Positions 36,473 to 43,049 of a stretch of DNA of 48,627 nucleotides are shown piece by piece. Origin of the DNA: a virus; the IMG/VR virus record IMGVR_UViG_3300025707_000011, positions 1 to 48,627 of that record, one strand, 5' to 3'. The notes under the pieces were generated by a model. It made no database searches. It was not told the DNA's origin and saw only the letters and a program-made list of their open reading frames with translations. Position numbers and translations under genes: made by a program. How positions within the stretch are numbered: position 1 is the first letter of the stretch; each line of letters starts with the position of its first letter.

Positions 36473-36473
36473 T

Positions 36474-36935
36474 ATGGAAAGGATTAGTGAACATATATCA
36501 TACAGAGAAGCTACTAAATCTAATACAGCGATGAGATTAGATATAGATAATACACCAGGGCTTTATGAGATAACTAATATGAATGGGGTTGCACATAATA
36601 TATTTGAACCATTAAGAGAATGGGTTGGTGGACCAATAAAAATTAATTCTTTTTATAGATCTGTTGCTTTGAATAAAGCTATAGGTGGAAGTTCTAGATC
36701 ACAGCATTGTGAAGGTAGAGCTATGGATATTGATGATACATTTAGATACAAGACTAACGCTGAGATGTATGAATATATAAAAGAAAACTTAAACTTTGAT
36801 CAAATGATTTGGGAATTTGGTACAGATAAAAACCCTGATTGGGTACATATAAGTTATGTATCTGAAGAACAAAATAGAAATAGATGTTTAAAAGCCACAA
36901 GAGTCAATGGAAAAGCAATGTATAGCATTATATAA
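36474..36935 (+). CDS. endolysin, peptidase M15 family (peptidoglycan endopeptidase)
   Basis: The protein has 153 residues from the ATG two bases after the stop of the giant gene; a longer reading from 36330 would overlap that gene by 143 bases and is unlikely. It shows the M15 (VanY / D-Ala-D-Ala carboxypeptidase-like) zinc site: SQHCEGRAMDID with H78 and D85, and WVHISY with H125. Arg in SFYRS (R62) and E114 before the last motif fit the substrate and catalytic positions of the family. Such enzymes cut peptide stems of peptidoglycan and act as endolysins in phages. There is no signal peptide, so it needs a holin or another release route. It overlaps the following lipoprotein gene by 29 bases, which forms a small lysis cassette. 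Confidence 0.88.
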   Translation: MERISEHISYREATKSNTAMRLDIDNTPGLYEITNMNGVAHNIFEPLREWVGGPIKINSFYRSVALNKAIGGSSRSQHCEGRAMDIDDTFRYKTNAEMYEYIKENLNFDQMIWEFGTDKNPDWVHISYVSEEQNRNRCLKATRVNGKAMYSII

Positions 36936-37152
36936 AAGACTTTTATTAGCTTTACTTGTTTTAACATTTGTTTCGTGTTACACTATAAAATCTACAGTTG
37001 TAAATAAGTTAGATAAAACTTGGCCTTGGAATACTATAAAATACAAAGGGAACCCAAACTTAGATTCCCTTCATATTTATAAACAAAACAAAACTAACCA
37101 TCGCAACTTAAGCAGTCTGGATTCATTGCCTCCGCTGCAATATCGCCTCTGA
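36907..37152 (+). CDS. small lipoprotein, candidate outer-membrane spanin-like lysis protein
   Basis: The protein has 81 residues. A positively charged start and a hydrophobic helix (LLLALLVLTF) end in a lipobox FVSC with the modified Cys at residue 24. The mature part is short and polar, with Lys, Asn and Ser. Starting inside the endolysin gene and lying last in the late operon, it fits the place of an outer-membrane spanin or similar lysis lipoprotein; no matching inner-membrane partner is visible, so a unimolecular or unrelated envelope role is possible. The gene runs 59 bases into the 3' end of nrdA on the other strand. Its TGA stop is the first part of an 8-bp hairpin. Confidence 0.65.
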   Translation: MEKQCIALYKRLLLALLVLTFVSCYTIKSTVVNKLDKTWPWNTIKYKGNPNLDSLHIYKQNKTNHRNLSSLDSLPPLQYRL

Positions 37153-38839
37153 GAACACTCTCTGTTCTCATATAATATAAAGTTTTAATTCCTCGCTTCC
37201 AAGCTTCCATATGAACTTTATTAATCCATCTAGGTTCAGCCTGTGATGGAAACGCAAGATTTAAACTTACAGATTGATCGACATAAGTTTGTCTTATACC
37301 TGCCTGATTAACTAATTCTAGTTGATTTATTTCCTTAAACGTTTTGAAAACATTTTTAACCGGCTCGCCGCCTTCTTCCTGAGTAAGCTTGCCAGTATTA
37401 TCGTAATAGTAACCATCTAATTTTTTTATACCCTGTATAGATCCTTTATCTTTTAAGACTTTATCCCAAGTCTTTTGATTATCTATACCTATTTTTTTAA
37501 ACAATTTTTTTAATTCTAAATTCTTTCTTATAAATGTACCTTTAGCAGATTGCTCTGTAAATACATTAGCAGCCCAGGGTTCAATTCCTGGTGATACATT
37601 ACCAGATAATTTACTATTTGATACTGTTGGTGCTACGGCTCTTAAGTGTGTGTTTCGCATTCCTGTACCTACACACCATAATGGTTCACCATATACATCG
37701 GCTAAGTCTCTACTAGCCCTTTCAGTTTCTAATTTTAACTGAGAAAATATTTCTCTTGTTTTAAAAAATGCAAGTAATCCTTCAAAAGCAATACCTTTTT
37801 GCTGAAGCAACGTATGCCAACCTAATACCCCAAGGCCTAGCGCTCTACCTTTCTCAGCTGATCTAACAGCATTATCAAAACCTTTCATGTTCTTAGCTCT
37901 TTGTATAAACTCAGATAACACTCCATCTAAAAACCACGTAGCATCATATATTAAATCACTATTCTTCCATTCATCATACTTAGCTAAATTAACAGAAGAT
38001 AAACAACATACAAAAGAATGTGACTCATCCGTATGTAGTGTAATCTCAGAACATATATTAGTCATATGAACTTTTAAACTATTAGCTTTGTATGCTTTAG
38101 GATTTACTTTATTAATATTTCCTTTAAACATTATATAAGGTTCACCTGTAGCTTTTCTTTTCTGTAATAGTTTACTCCATTTTTTTCTTGCCTCTGGTTG
38201 TCCTTCATCGAGTCTTCTCATAAACTTATCACCAACAACTGCACATTGATGTAAATTTAAAGACTGTCTATTAACATCGCCTTTAGGTTCTCTTATTTCT
38301 AACCAATCTAAAAAATCAGGGTGATCAATGTTTATATTAACAGATGCTGCACCTCTTCTAACCGATCCTTGATTAGTAGCTAATATAGTTGAATCATATA
38401 TTTTACAAAATGGTACAACACCATCTGAAGTTCCGTTGCCTGCAATGGTAGCACCTGCTGGTCTAATCATATTTACGCCGAGGCCAACACCGCCACCGTG
38501 TTTTGCAAGCAACATCATTTCAAGATTTTTATTACCTATATCCATAATGCTATCAGCAACATCAATACCAAAACAACTAATAGGTAAACCCCTGTCAGTT
38601 CCAGTATTAGATAATACAGGCGAAGCTAAACAAAGCCACCCTTTCCATATATAATCAAAAAACTTATCTGCAAGTTCAGGTTTATACAATCTTCTAGCAA
38701 CTGCGTTAGAAACTCTCCTGTAAGCGTCTTTAGGTGATTCGCCTTGTAATAGATAACCACCAGCTATAGTCTTCTTATATACGTCCGTATCGCCCCAGGA
38801 GGGGTAGTCTACGCCTTTCTTCCAATCATTATTCCACAT
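37094..38839 (-). CDS. nrdA: ribonucleoside-diphosphate reductase large (alpha) subunit, class I
   Basis: The protein has 581 residues and reduces ribonucleotides to deoxyribonucleotides with NrdB. Catalytic residues are visible: N261, C263 and E265 in TNICSEI; the redox pair C89 (GLPISCF) and one of C278/C279 (SFVCCLSSVNL); and the C-terminal shuttle cysteines C576 and C579 in PDCLSCDG. It starts right at the barrel domain and lacks the N-terminal ATP-cone, so it is about 180 residues shorter than the E. coli enzyme and probably not shut off by dATP. The start overlaps the stop of the small gene upstream by 11 bases. It is the last gene of the - strand operon. Marine phages often carry this pair. 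Confidence 0.95.
   Translation of the reverse strand: MWNNDWKKGVDYPSWGDTDVYKKTIAGGYLLQGESPKDAYRRVSNAVARRLYKPELADKFFDYIWKGWLCLASPVLSNTGTDRGLPISCFGIDVADSIMDIGNKNLEMMLLAKHGGGVGLGVNMIRPAGATIAGNGTSDGVVPFCKIYDSTILATNQGSVRRGAASVNINIDHPDFLDWLEIREPKGDVNRQSLNLHQCAVVGDKFMRRLDEGQPEARKKWSKLLQKRKATGEPYIMFKGNINKVNPKAYKANSLKVHMTNICSEITLHTDESHSFVCCLSSVNLAKYDEWKNSDLIYDATWFLDGVLSEFIQRAKNMKGFDNAVRSAEKGRALGLGVLGWHTLLQQKGIAFEGLLAFFKTREIFSQLKLETERASRDLADVYGEPLWCVGTGMRNTHLRAVAPTVSNSKLSGNVSPGIEPWAANVFTEQSAKGTFIRKNLELKKLFKKIGIDNQKTWDKVLKDKGSIQGIKKLDGYYYDNTGKLTQEEGGEPVKNVFKTFKEINQLELVNQAGIRQTYVDQSVSLNLAFPSQAEPRWINKVHMEAWKRGIKTLYYMRTESVLRGDIAAEAMNPDCLSCDG
37150..37170. terminator. hairpin at the convergent gene junction, possible late-operon terminator
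   Basis: TGAGAACA (37150-37157) and TGTTCTCA (37163-37170) form a perfect 8-bp stem with a 5-base loop CTCTC. It begins with the stop codon of the lipoprotein gene and lies inside the nrdA coding sequence of the opposite strand. Downstream on + is TATAATATAAAGTTTT, not a clean T-run, so it is a weak terminator candidate. It may also be a by-product of the nrdA codons for RTESVL. Confidence 0.4.
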
Positions 38840-39029
38840 CTTCTTGTTTTTCTTTTAATTCTTTAGTTAATTTTGTTATTGCTTTTTTATATCCAGGTAA
38901 TCTTTTTACAGTTTCTAACGTGCCTACAGATAGATCTCTAAGATTATTTAATTCCTGAAGAACACCTTGCATTAAAGCGCGTAGCTGTTCTATTTTTCTT
39001 TTCATTATAATTAATTCTGATTCTTTCAT
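38829..39029 (-). CDS. small coiled-coil protein between nrdB and nrdA, unknown function
   Basis: I take the ATG at 39029, giving 66 residues; a start at 39050 would add seven residues and overlap the gene upstream. The sequence is a continuous amphipathic helix (IMKRKIEQLRALMQGVLQEL, then ETVKRLPGYKKAITKLTKEL). It sits in the RNR operon, and its stop overlaps the nrdA start by 11 bases, which suggests coupling with nrdA. It could help regulate or scaffold the reductase, but nothing in the sequence proves this. Confidence 0.6.
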   Translation of the reverse strand: MKESELIIMKRKIEQLRALMQGVLQELNNLRDLSVGTLETVKRLPGYKKAITKLTKELKEKQEDVE

Positions 39030-39034
39030 GTTTA

Positions 39035-39229
39035 TTATTTTATTCCACAAGATGTAGTTATTAAGTGAACTACTTCATTTATACACTCCCCGTTAGGTGT
39101 TTGGCCATTGCATTTTTCAATAGCATACGCCTCAATTATTTTTGAGTTACACTCAACTTCTGTTTTACTACAGCTTATTAAAGCTAATAGTAATAAACTA
39201 CCAAATATCCTCAAAGTCTTCACCTTCAT
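39035..39229 (-). CDS. small cysteine-containing lipoprotein inside the RNR operon
   Basis: The ATG at 39229 gives 64 residues; the longer reading from 39385 lies wholly inside nrdB and is probably a shadow. The protein opens MKVKTLRIFGSLLLLALISC, a lipoprotein signal with lipobox LISC (Cys20). The mature part has four further cysteines (VEC, EKC, GEC, TSC), so two disulfides are possible once exported. The start overlaps the nrdB end by 32 bases. A small exported lipoprotein expressed early or in mid-infection recalls superinfection-exclusion lipoproteins such as the T5 Llp type, but only by size and location. Confidence 0.65.
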   Translation of the reverse strand: MKVKTLRIFGSLLLLALISCSKTEVECNSKIIEAYAIEKCNGQTPNGECINEVVHLITTSCGIK

Positions 39230-40166
39230 TTGCTTTAGAATAATCAGTAGGTCTGATAGCAAAAAAATCGGTGTGAGTAACACCTCCAGTAAGATGATAA
39301 AACCAATCCAAAACACTAGCACTGGCTGCATCAAATCCGAAATGATTTGCTTCTTCTGTGTAACCAAGCTCAACGATTTTTTCATTTGCTCTTTTCTTTA
39401 TAAAGTTTTTTAAATCTTCCTTTTTTAAATTTTCTATATCACCTTGTTCAAACATTTTGTCAATATATTTTAATTCAAGATCTAACATCGTATCAGCAGC
39501 TTCCAATACATGCTCTTTACATTCTTCTTTTAAATTAGGTAACTCTTCACACATATGCCTGAATAACTGACAACCCATTTTAGAATGTAATGATTCATCT
39601 CTTACAGACCATTTCATTTGTTGACCTACTCCTTTAAGTAAATTACGTAATTGAAAACTATATAGCACTGCAAATGCAGAGTATAAAGATACACCTTCAG
39701 CGAACGCAGAGAATACAGCTAAACTTTTTGCAATACCCACTGGGTCTTTTCCTTCGTAAGCAACTAAATTATCAAATCTTGCTGCTGTTGCAGGCTCGTG
39801 TAAAAATGCTTCAAAGTCTTCAAGACCTAAAGTTTCATTAAGATAACTATATGCTACAGCGTGTACTGTTTCATTTGAGCCAAAAGCCATTGCCATTTGT
39901 TGAATTTCATGTTTAGGAAACCAACCTACAACGTTTTGTGTCCAATAATCAGAAACAGCACATTCAGTTTGTGCAAATCCTAATAATATATTACCCACTA
40001 AATTCTTTTCAGAGGGCGTTAATCTTTCGTTCCAATCTTTTACATCGCCTTGCATTGGTATTTCTGTGTGTAACCAAAAGGCTTGCATAATTGGTAACCA
40101 ACCTTCATTGTAGTATACTGGATACTCAAAAGGTTTATAAGGTATCCTATTGTCAAATAATCCCAT
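39198..40166 (-). CDS. nrdB: ribonucleoside-diphosphate reductase small (beta) subunit, class I
   Basis: The protein has 322 residues. The di-metal site and radical tyrosine can be placed by spacing: E68, E99, H102, Y106, E157, E191 and H194. The distances 31, 3, 4, 34 and 3 equal those between D84-E115, E115-H118, H118-Y122, E204-E238 and E238-H241 in E. coli NrdB, with Glu in place of the first Asp. Key motifs are GSNETVHAVAY, AEGVSLY and RDESLHS. The C-terminus EGEDFEDIW is the acidic, aromatic tail that docks in NrdA. It provides the tyrosyl radical for ribonucleotide reduction. The gene lies two small genes upstream of nrdA. Confidence 0.95.
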   Translation of the reverse strand: MGLFDNRIPYKPFEYPVYYNEGWLPIMQAFWLHTEIPMQGDVKDWNERLTPSEKNLVGNILLGFAQTECAVSDYWTQNVVGWFPKHEIQQMAMAFGSNETVHAVAYSYLNETLGLEDFEAFLHEPATAARFDNLVAYEGKDPVGIAKSLAVFSAFAEGVSLYSAFAVLYSFQLRNLLKGVGQQMKWSVRDESLHSKMGCQLFRHMCEELPNLKEECKEHVLEAADTMLDLELKYIDKMFEQGDIENLKKEDLKNFIKKRANEKIVELGYTEEANHFGFDAASASVLDWFYHLTGGVTHTDFFAIRPTDYSKANEGEDFEDIW

Positions 40167-40167
40167 A

Positions 40168-40320
40168 TTAATTTTCTTTTTCTTGTTTAACTATTTCTAA
40201 AGCTATATCCACAAATGGTAAATACAACACGTGTGATACTACTTCATCTAGATCATAAGATCTAATTCCTATAAGTATTCCTGGATATAAACCTATAGAT
40301 ATTCTCCAAACTCTACTCAT
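40168..40320 (-). CDS. 50-residue conserved marine-phage protein, unknown function
   Basis: The short frame encodes RISIGLYPGILIGIRSYDLD, then VVSHVLYLPFVDIALEIV, ending KQEKEN. This 'I-G-L-Y-P-G-I-L-I-G-I-R-S-Y ... H-V-L-Y-L-P-F-x-D-I-A-L-E-I' pattern I recall from tiny proteins next to nrdB or nucleotide genes in marine T4-like phages. It ends one base before the nrdB start and its own ATG lies inside the preceding gene. Function is unknown; it may be a regulator or stabiliser of the reductase. Confidence 0.65.
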   Translation of the reverse strand: MSRVWRISIGLYPGILIGIRSYDLDEVVSHVLYLPFVDIALEIVKQEKEN

Positions 40321-40480
40321 ATACTTTTATATTATATTTATTGTGAATTTCCATAAGTTCTTTCCACCTAAGAAATCCTCTATTAACGGCCCATTTAATA
40401 TGCTTTTCAATTTGACGTTCTTTATATTTTAACCTAGCTACTTTCTTTTGTTTTTCAGAATTTCTATTACTCTGTCGCAT
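40313..40480 (-). CDS. 55-residue basic protein, unknown function
   Basis: The frame reads from ATG at 40480 to TAG at 40313-40315. It is rich in Lys and Arg at the N-terminus (SEKQKKVARLKYKERQIEKH) and ends WAVNRGFLRWKELMEIH plus a short tail. It overlaps the resolvase-like gene by 43 bases upstream and the 50-residue gene by 8 bases downstream. A small basic helical protein in this position could bind DNA or RNA. Evidence for translation is the open frame and the overlapping arrangement only. Confidence 0.5.
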   Translation of the reverse strand: MRQSNRNSEKQKKVARLKYKERQIEKHIKWAVNRGFLRWKELMEIHNKYNIKVYE

Positions 40481-40899
40481 TCTTTATGATTTTGTGGTTT
40501 AAAAAGTATATAACTTGGGAACTGCTCAGTAACTAATTTTTTAAATAACTTCCACCTAATAGGAAATGATTCATTAGGCCTACCTTTAGTTTCAATTATA
40601 AAATCATCACCTATAAAGTCAGGTGTGTATTTTATTGGCAGTATTCTTTTTTCTCCTCTGTTTATAAATTCCCCCTTTGAGTTAGCTTGTCTTTCATAAA
40701 CTTCATTTTCAAAATGAAATCCATTTAATAGTACAAAAGTTTCACCTTCGTATTTAGCTTTAATCTTTGCTTTCTGTAAAGCCATATACATATACTTCTC
40801 CAGCCCTGATGCAAAGTTATGCCCCTCATAACTAATTTTTTTAGACTGGACTGGCCCCTTTTTTTTCCTACCAGGGGCTTTCTTCCTTTTATAAAACAT
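40438..40899 (-). CDS. T7 endonuclease I-like Holliday junction resolvase
   Basis: The protein has 153 residues. It has a PD-(D/E)XK nuclease site with the spacing of phage endonuclease I: E34 (SGLEKY), D94 in KYTPDFI, and E103 with K105 in IIETKGR. The Lys-rich N-terminus (KRKKAPGRKKKGPVQSKK) fits DNA binding. Endonuclease I resolves branched DNA before packaging and helps degrade host DNA, which feeds the RNR and ThyA pathways encoded around it. The length is close to the 149 residues of T7 gp3. Its ATG overlaps the stop of the upstream gene (TAATG). Confidence 0.85.
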   Translation of the reverse strand: MFYKRKKAPGRKKKGPVQSKKISYEGHNFASGLEKYMYMALQKAKIKAKYEGETFVLLNGFHFENEVYERQANSKGEFINRGEKRILPIKYTPDFIGDDFIIETKGRPNESFPIRWKLFKKLVTEQFPSYILFKPQNHKECDRVIEILKNKRK

Positions 40900-41135
40900 T
40901 ATTCTTTTGCTTTAAGATCTCTTAAATAACATTCTTCTATTTCACTTTTTAATACCTGTCTTGTTTTTTCTATATAGTTGACAGCATCCATTAATTCTTC
41001 CTGTATATGTTGAAGCCATGTATCTAAGGTTTGGTCATCTTTATGTAAAGTAACACCGTACTTTTTATAACCTACATCAGATCTGTTAATAAACTTTTTT
41101 ACTACTGATTCTATAATCTTATCTCTTATTTCCAT
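40899..41135 (-). CDS. small helical protein with MazG-like acidic motif
   Basis: The protein has 78 residues. The core WLQHIQEELMDAVNYIEKTR has an E-E-x-x-D helix like the first metal-binding helix of all-alpha NTP pyrophosphatases (MazG/dUTPase superfamily), but the rest of that fold is too short here to be complete. Upstream of it KYGVTLHKDDQTLDTWLQ is typical of small hypothetical phage proteins that I recall near nucleotide genes. It is one base from the GIY-YIG/MazG fusion gene. It could be a diverged or partner pyrophosphatase subunit, and the assignment is tentative. Confidence 0.45.
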   Translation of the reverse strand: MEIRDKIIESVVKKFINRSDVGYKKYGVTLHKDDQTLDTWLQHIQEELMDAVNYIEKTRQVLKSEIEECYLRDLKAKE

Positions 41136-41136
41136 A

Positions 41137-41895
41137 TTAGTCTTTTACAAATGTTCCGTTTACCATTCTCCCAGTTCTACCAGAAATCTCATCATAAGCA
41201 AACTGCATACAAGTTTCAATTGAAACACCGTTGAGCTCGGCAAGATTAGTAAGAACAACAACGCTATCACCAATAGCATCGATAATACCTTCTTTATCAT
41301 TGTTAAGAAGGGATTGCGATAATTCCCCTGTTTCTTCATATAATTTTATTAATTGTGTTTTAGGATCTCCTTTATCTAAGATACCTTTTTCTTTAGCCCA
41401 TTGTCTTATTAAGTCAAATATTTCTACATTGTTATGAGTAGGCTTTGCTAAAAATGCTTCATAAAAAGCTTTGTTATAAATGTAAGTTCTGGTATCGTCA
41501 TACATAGACTTGTATGAGTTAGCCGCCATCCATTCAATTGCTTCTGTTGTTATTTCAAATTCACCTAAAGGCGTTTGCCATTTTACCCCTATGTTTTTGT
41601 TTAGTATAGATTTAAGTTTAGACTTTTTGCAAGGGAAAGTCGAGGTTTGTTCTGTTGCATTTATTTTCATTTTTTTATTTACTAAATTTTTATATAATGT
41701 TCTATCAACTTTATACCCATAAAACTTTTGAAGCTCTATTTCTCGCTTTGATATGTAATTAATATCAGACGAAGAATCTAGAACTTCATACTCTCCAAGC
41801 TTATAGCCTTGCACAAGCGTAACTCTATTATTTAAATCACGTGTTACGCCGATTTTTTTATTAGGTATGTGGTAAATATAATATATTTCTTCCAT
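41137..41895 (-). CDS. GIY-YIG-like / MazG nucleotide pyrophosphohydrolase fusion
   Basis: The protein has 252 residues in two parts. Residues 1-75 read IYYIYHIPNKKIGVTRDLNN with REIELQKFYGYKVDRTLYK, which follows the GIY-YIG nuclease layout (YIY, KIG, an Arg-rich helix, a Glu). Residues 160-252 form a MazG-type domain: KLYEETGELSQSLLNND has the EExxE motif (E187, E188, E191) and DAIGD (D206, D210) supplies the second acidic motif, ending in YDEISGRTGRMVNG. The middle (80-155) is a helical linker with no clear fold. MazG hydrolyses (d)NTPs and in cyanophages is an auxiliary gene. The N-terminal catalytic residues are not all clearly present, so nuclease activity is unsure. Confidence 0.7.
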   Translation of the reverse strand: MEEIYYIYHIPNKKIGVTRDLNNRVTLVQGYKLGEYEVLDSSSDINYISKREIELQKFYGYKVDRTLYKNLVNKKMKINATEQTSTFPCKKSKLKSILNKNIGVKWQTPLGEFEITTEAIEWMAANSYKSMYDDTRTYIYNKAFYEAFLAKPTHNNVEIFDLIRQWAKEKGILDKGDPKTQLIKLYEETGELSQSLLNNDKEGIIDAIGDSVVVLTNLAELNGVSIETCMQFAYDEISGRTGRMVNGTFVKD

Positions 41896-41901
41896 ATTGT
41901 T

Positions 41902-42735
41902 TTATTTTCCTACAGATAATTCTGCTTTAATTATAGGACTGTGGTTATATCCTTCTAATGTTATAGTATCTTTATTAGGAATGAATACAAAATCATTTGC
42001 ACCTTCTCTTAATTTAATACCACCCCAACTCATTTTAAGTTTAGGTAAATCATATTGCTTTGCGGCAATATACTCTTCAGCTTGTTCTAAATGATTATTA
42101 TATAAATGACAATCACCTAAGCTAGCAATAAGAGTTCCAGGTTTATAACCAGCTCCTTCTGCTATCATTTCTAATAACAAGCCATACATAGTTATATCAT
42201 ATGGTAATCCAAGAAATACATCTGCACTTCTTTGTTGCCACATTAAGTCCAGTTTACCATCGTTATAAAATAACTGGAAGTTATAATGACAAGGAGGGAG
42301 TACCATATCGTGAAGATCATGAACGTTCCAAGCGGAAACCATGAGTCGTCTACTGGTGGGATTTTCCCTAAGCTCCTGTAACACCATTTGTAATTGATCA
42401 ATGCCATTAGCATGGCGCCACTGGTGACCGTATACGGGACCAAGTTTTCTATCAGTCCTACCAGATCTTTGATAATCAGGAATCCAATACTTGACACCGT
42501 TATCAATAAGATAATCCAAGTCGCTTCGACCTTCGACAATCCAAAATAATTCTGTTTTTGCATGATTAAATATAATTTTCTTTTTAGTTAATATAGGGAA
42601 TCCGGCTTTCATGTCATGATACAACATTCTACCGAACACAGCTCTTGTACCTGTCCCTGTTCTATCTGCTTTAGGTTTACCTCCATGTAATATACCGGAT
42701 ATTAAACCTGTGTATTCAGTTTCTATATTTGTCAT
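41902..42735 (-). CDS. thyA: thymidylate synthase
   Basis: The protein has 277 residues and makes dTMP from dUMP with methylene-tetrahydrofolate. Family motifs are clear: DRTGTGTRAVFG near the N-terminus (Arg for the dUMP phosphate), the catalytic C149 in LPPCHYNFQ, QQRSADVFLGLPYD around 167-180, and GDCHLYNNH near 207. Length is close to that of E. coli ThyA (264). It shares the nucleotide operon with RNR and MazG-like genes and overlaps the gene upstream by 20 bases. No frameshift or missing key residue is seen. Confidence 0.96.
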   Translation of the reverse strand: MTNIETEYTGLISGILHGGKPKADRTGTGTRAVFGRMLYHDMKAGFPILTKKKIIFNHAKTELFWIVEGRSDLDYLIDNGVKYWIPDYQRSGRTDRKLGPVYGHQWRHANGIDQLQMVLQELRENPTSRRLMVSAWNVHDLHDMVLPPCHYNFQLFYNDGKLDLMWQQRSADVFLGLPYDITMYGLLLEMIAEGAGYKPGTLIASLGDCHLYNNHLEQAEEYIAAKQYDLPKLKMSWGGIKLREGANDFVFIPNKDTITLEGYNHSPIIKAELSVGK

Positions 42736-43018
42736 AATAGTATATACATGTTTTATACATCATTTTCTTACATTCATTAGCGCCATAAGATTCTGGCGAC
42801 AAGTTAGGTTTTTCACCTTTCTTATATGGCCCAATAATAATTGATATGTGCCATTCTTTAGGAGCAGCACCTGTGGAAATTGGAGAGTAAGAAATTCTTA
42901 TATTATTTTTAATACAAAAATCATTTGCCGCTCTTTCTTTAACTGTAGGAAAGTAAGTACCCATGATACTTTTCTTTCTCTTCCTACCTATATCCATTGC
43001 ACTTATTGTTCCTGCCAT
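42716..43018 (-). CDS. conserved hypothetical phage protein
   Basis: The protein has 100 residues. The central segment TVKERAANDFCIKNNIRIS followed by STGAAPKEWHISIIIGPYK is a pattern I recall from hypothetical proteins of marine phages. The rest (SYGANECKKMMYKTCIYYYD) is a helix with cysteines and tyrosines. It overlaps thyA by 20 bases and follows the primase-helicase gene by 31 bases. No enzymatic motif can be named. Confidence 0.6.
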   Translation of the reverse strand: MAGTISAMDIGRKRKKSIMGTYFPTVKERAANDFCIKNNIRISYSPISTGAAPKEWHISIIIGPYKKGEKPNLSPESYGANECKKMMYKTCIYYYDKYRN

Positions 43019-43049
43019 ATTATCTTTTTATTATCGTATTTGTTACGTA

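Noticed and set aside
36330-36473. Longer N-terminus for the endolysin
   Set aside because: These codons overlap the end of the giant gene by 143 bases and encode Lys/Asn-rich text; the ATG at 36474 directly after the giant gene stop gives a compact M15 protein.
39230-39385. Upstream extension of the 64-residue lipoprotein with membrane helices
   Set aside because: This part is fully inside nrdB in another frame. The clear lipoprotein signal starts at the ATG at 39229.
42243-42563. 106-codon frame on the - strand with membrane-like segments
   Set aside because: It is nested inside thyA in another frame; the hydrophobic look is typical of shifted readings of AT-rich genes.
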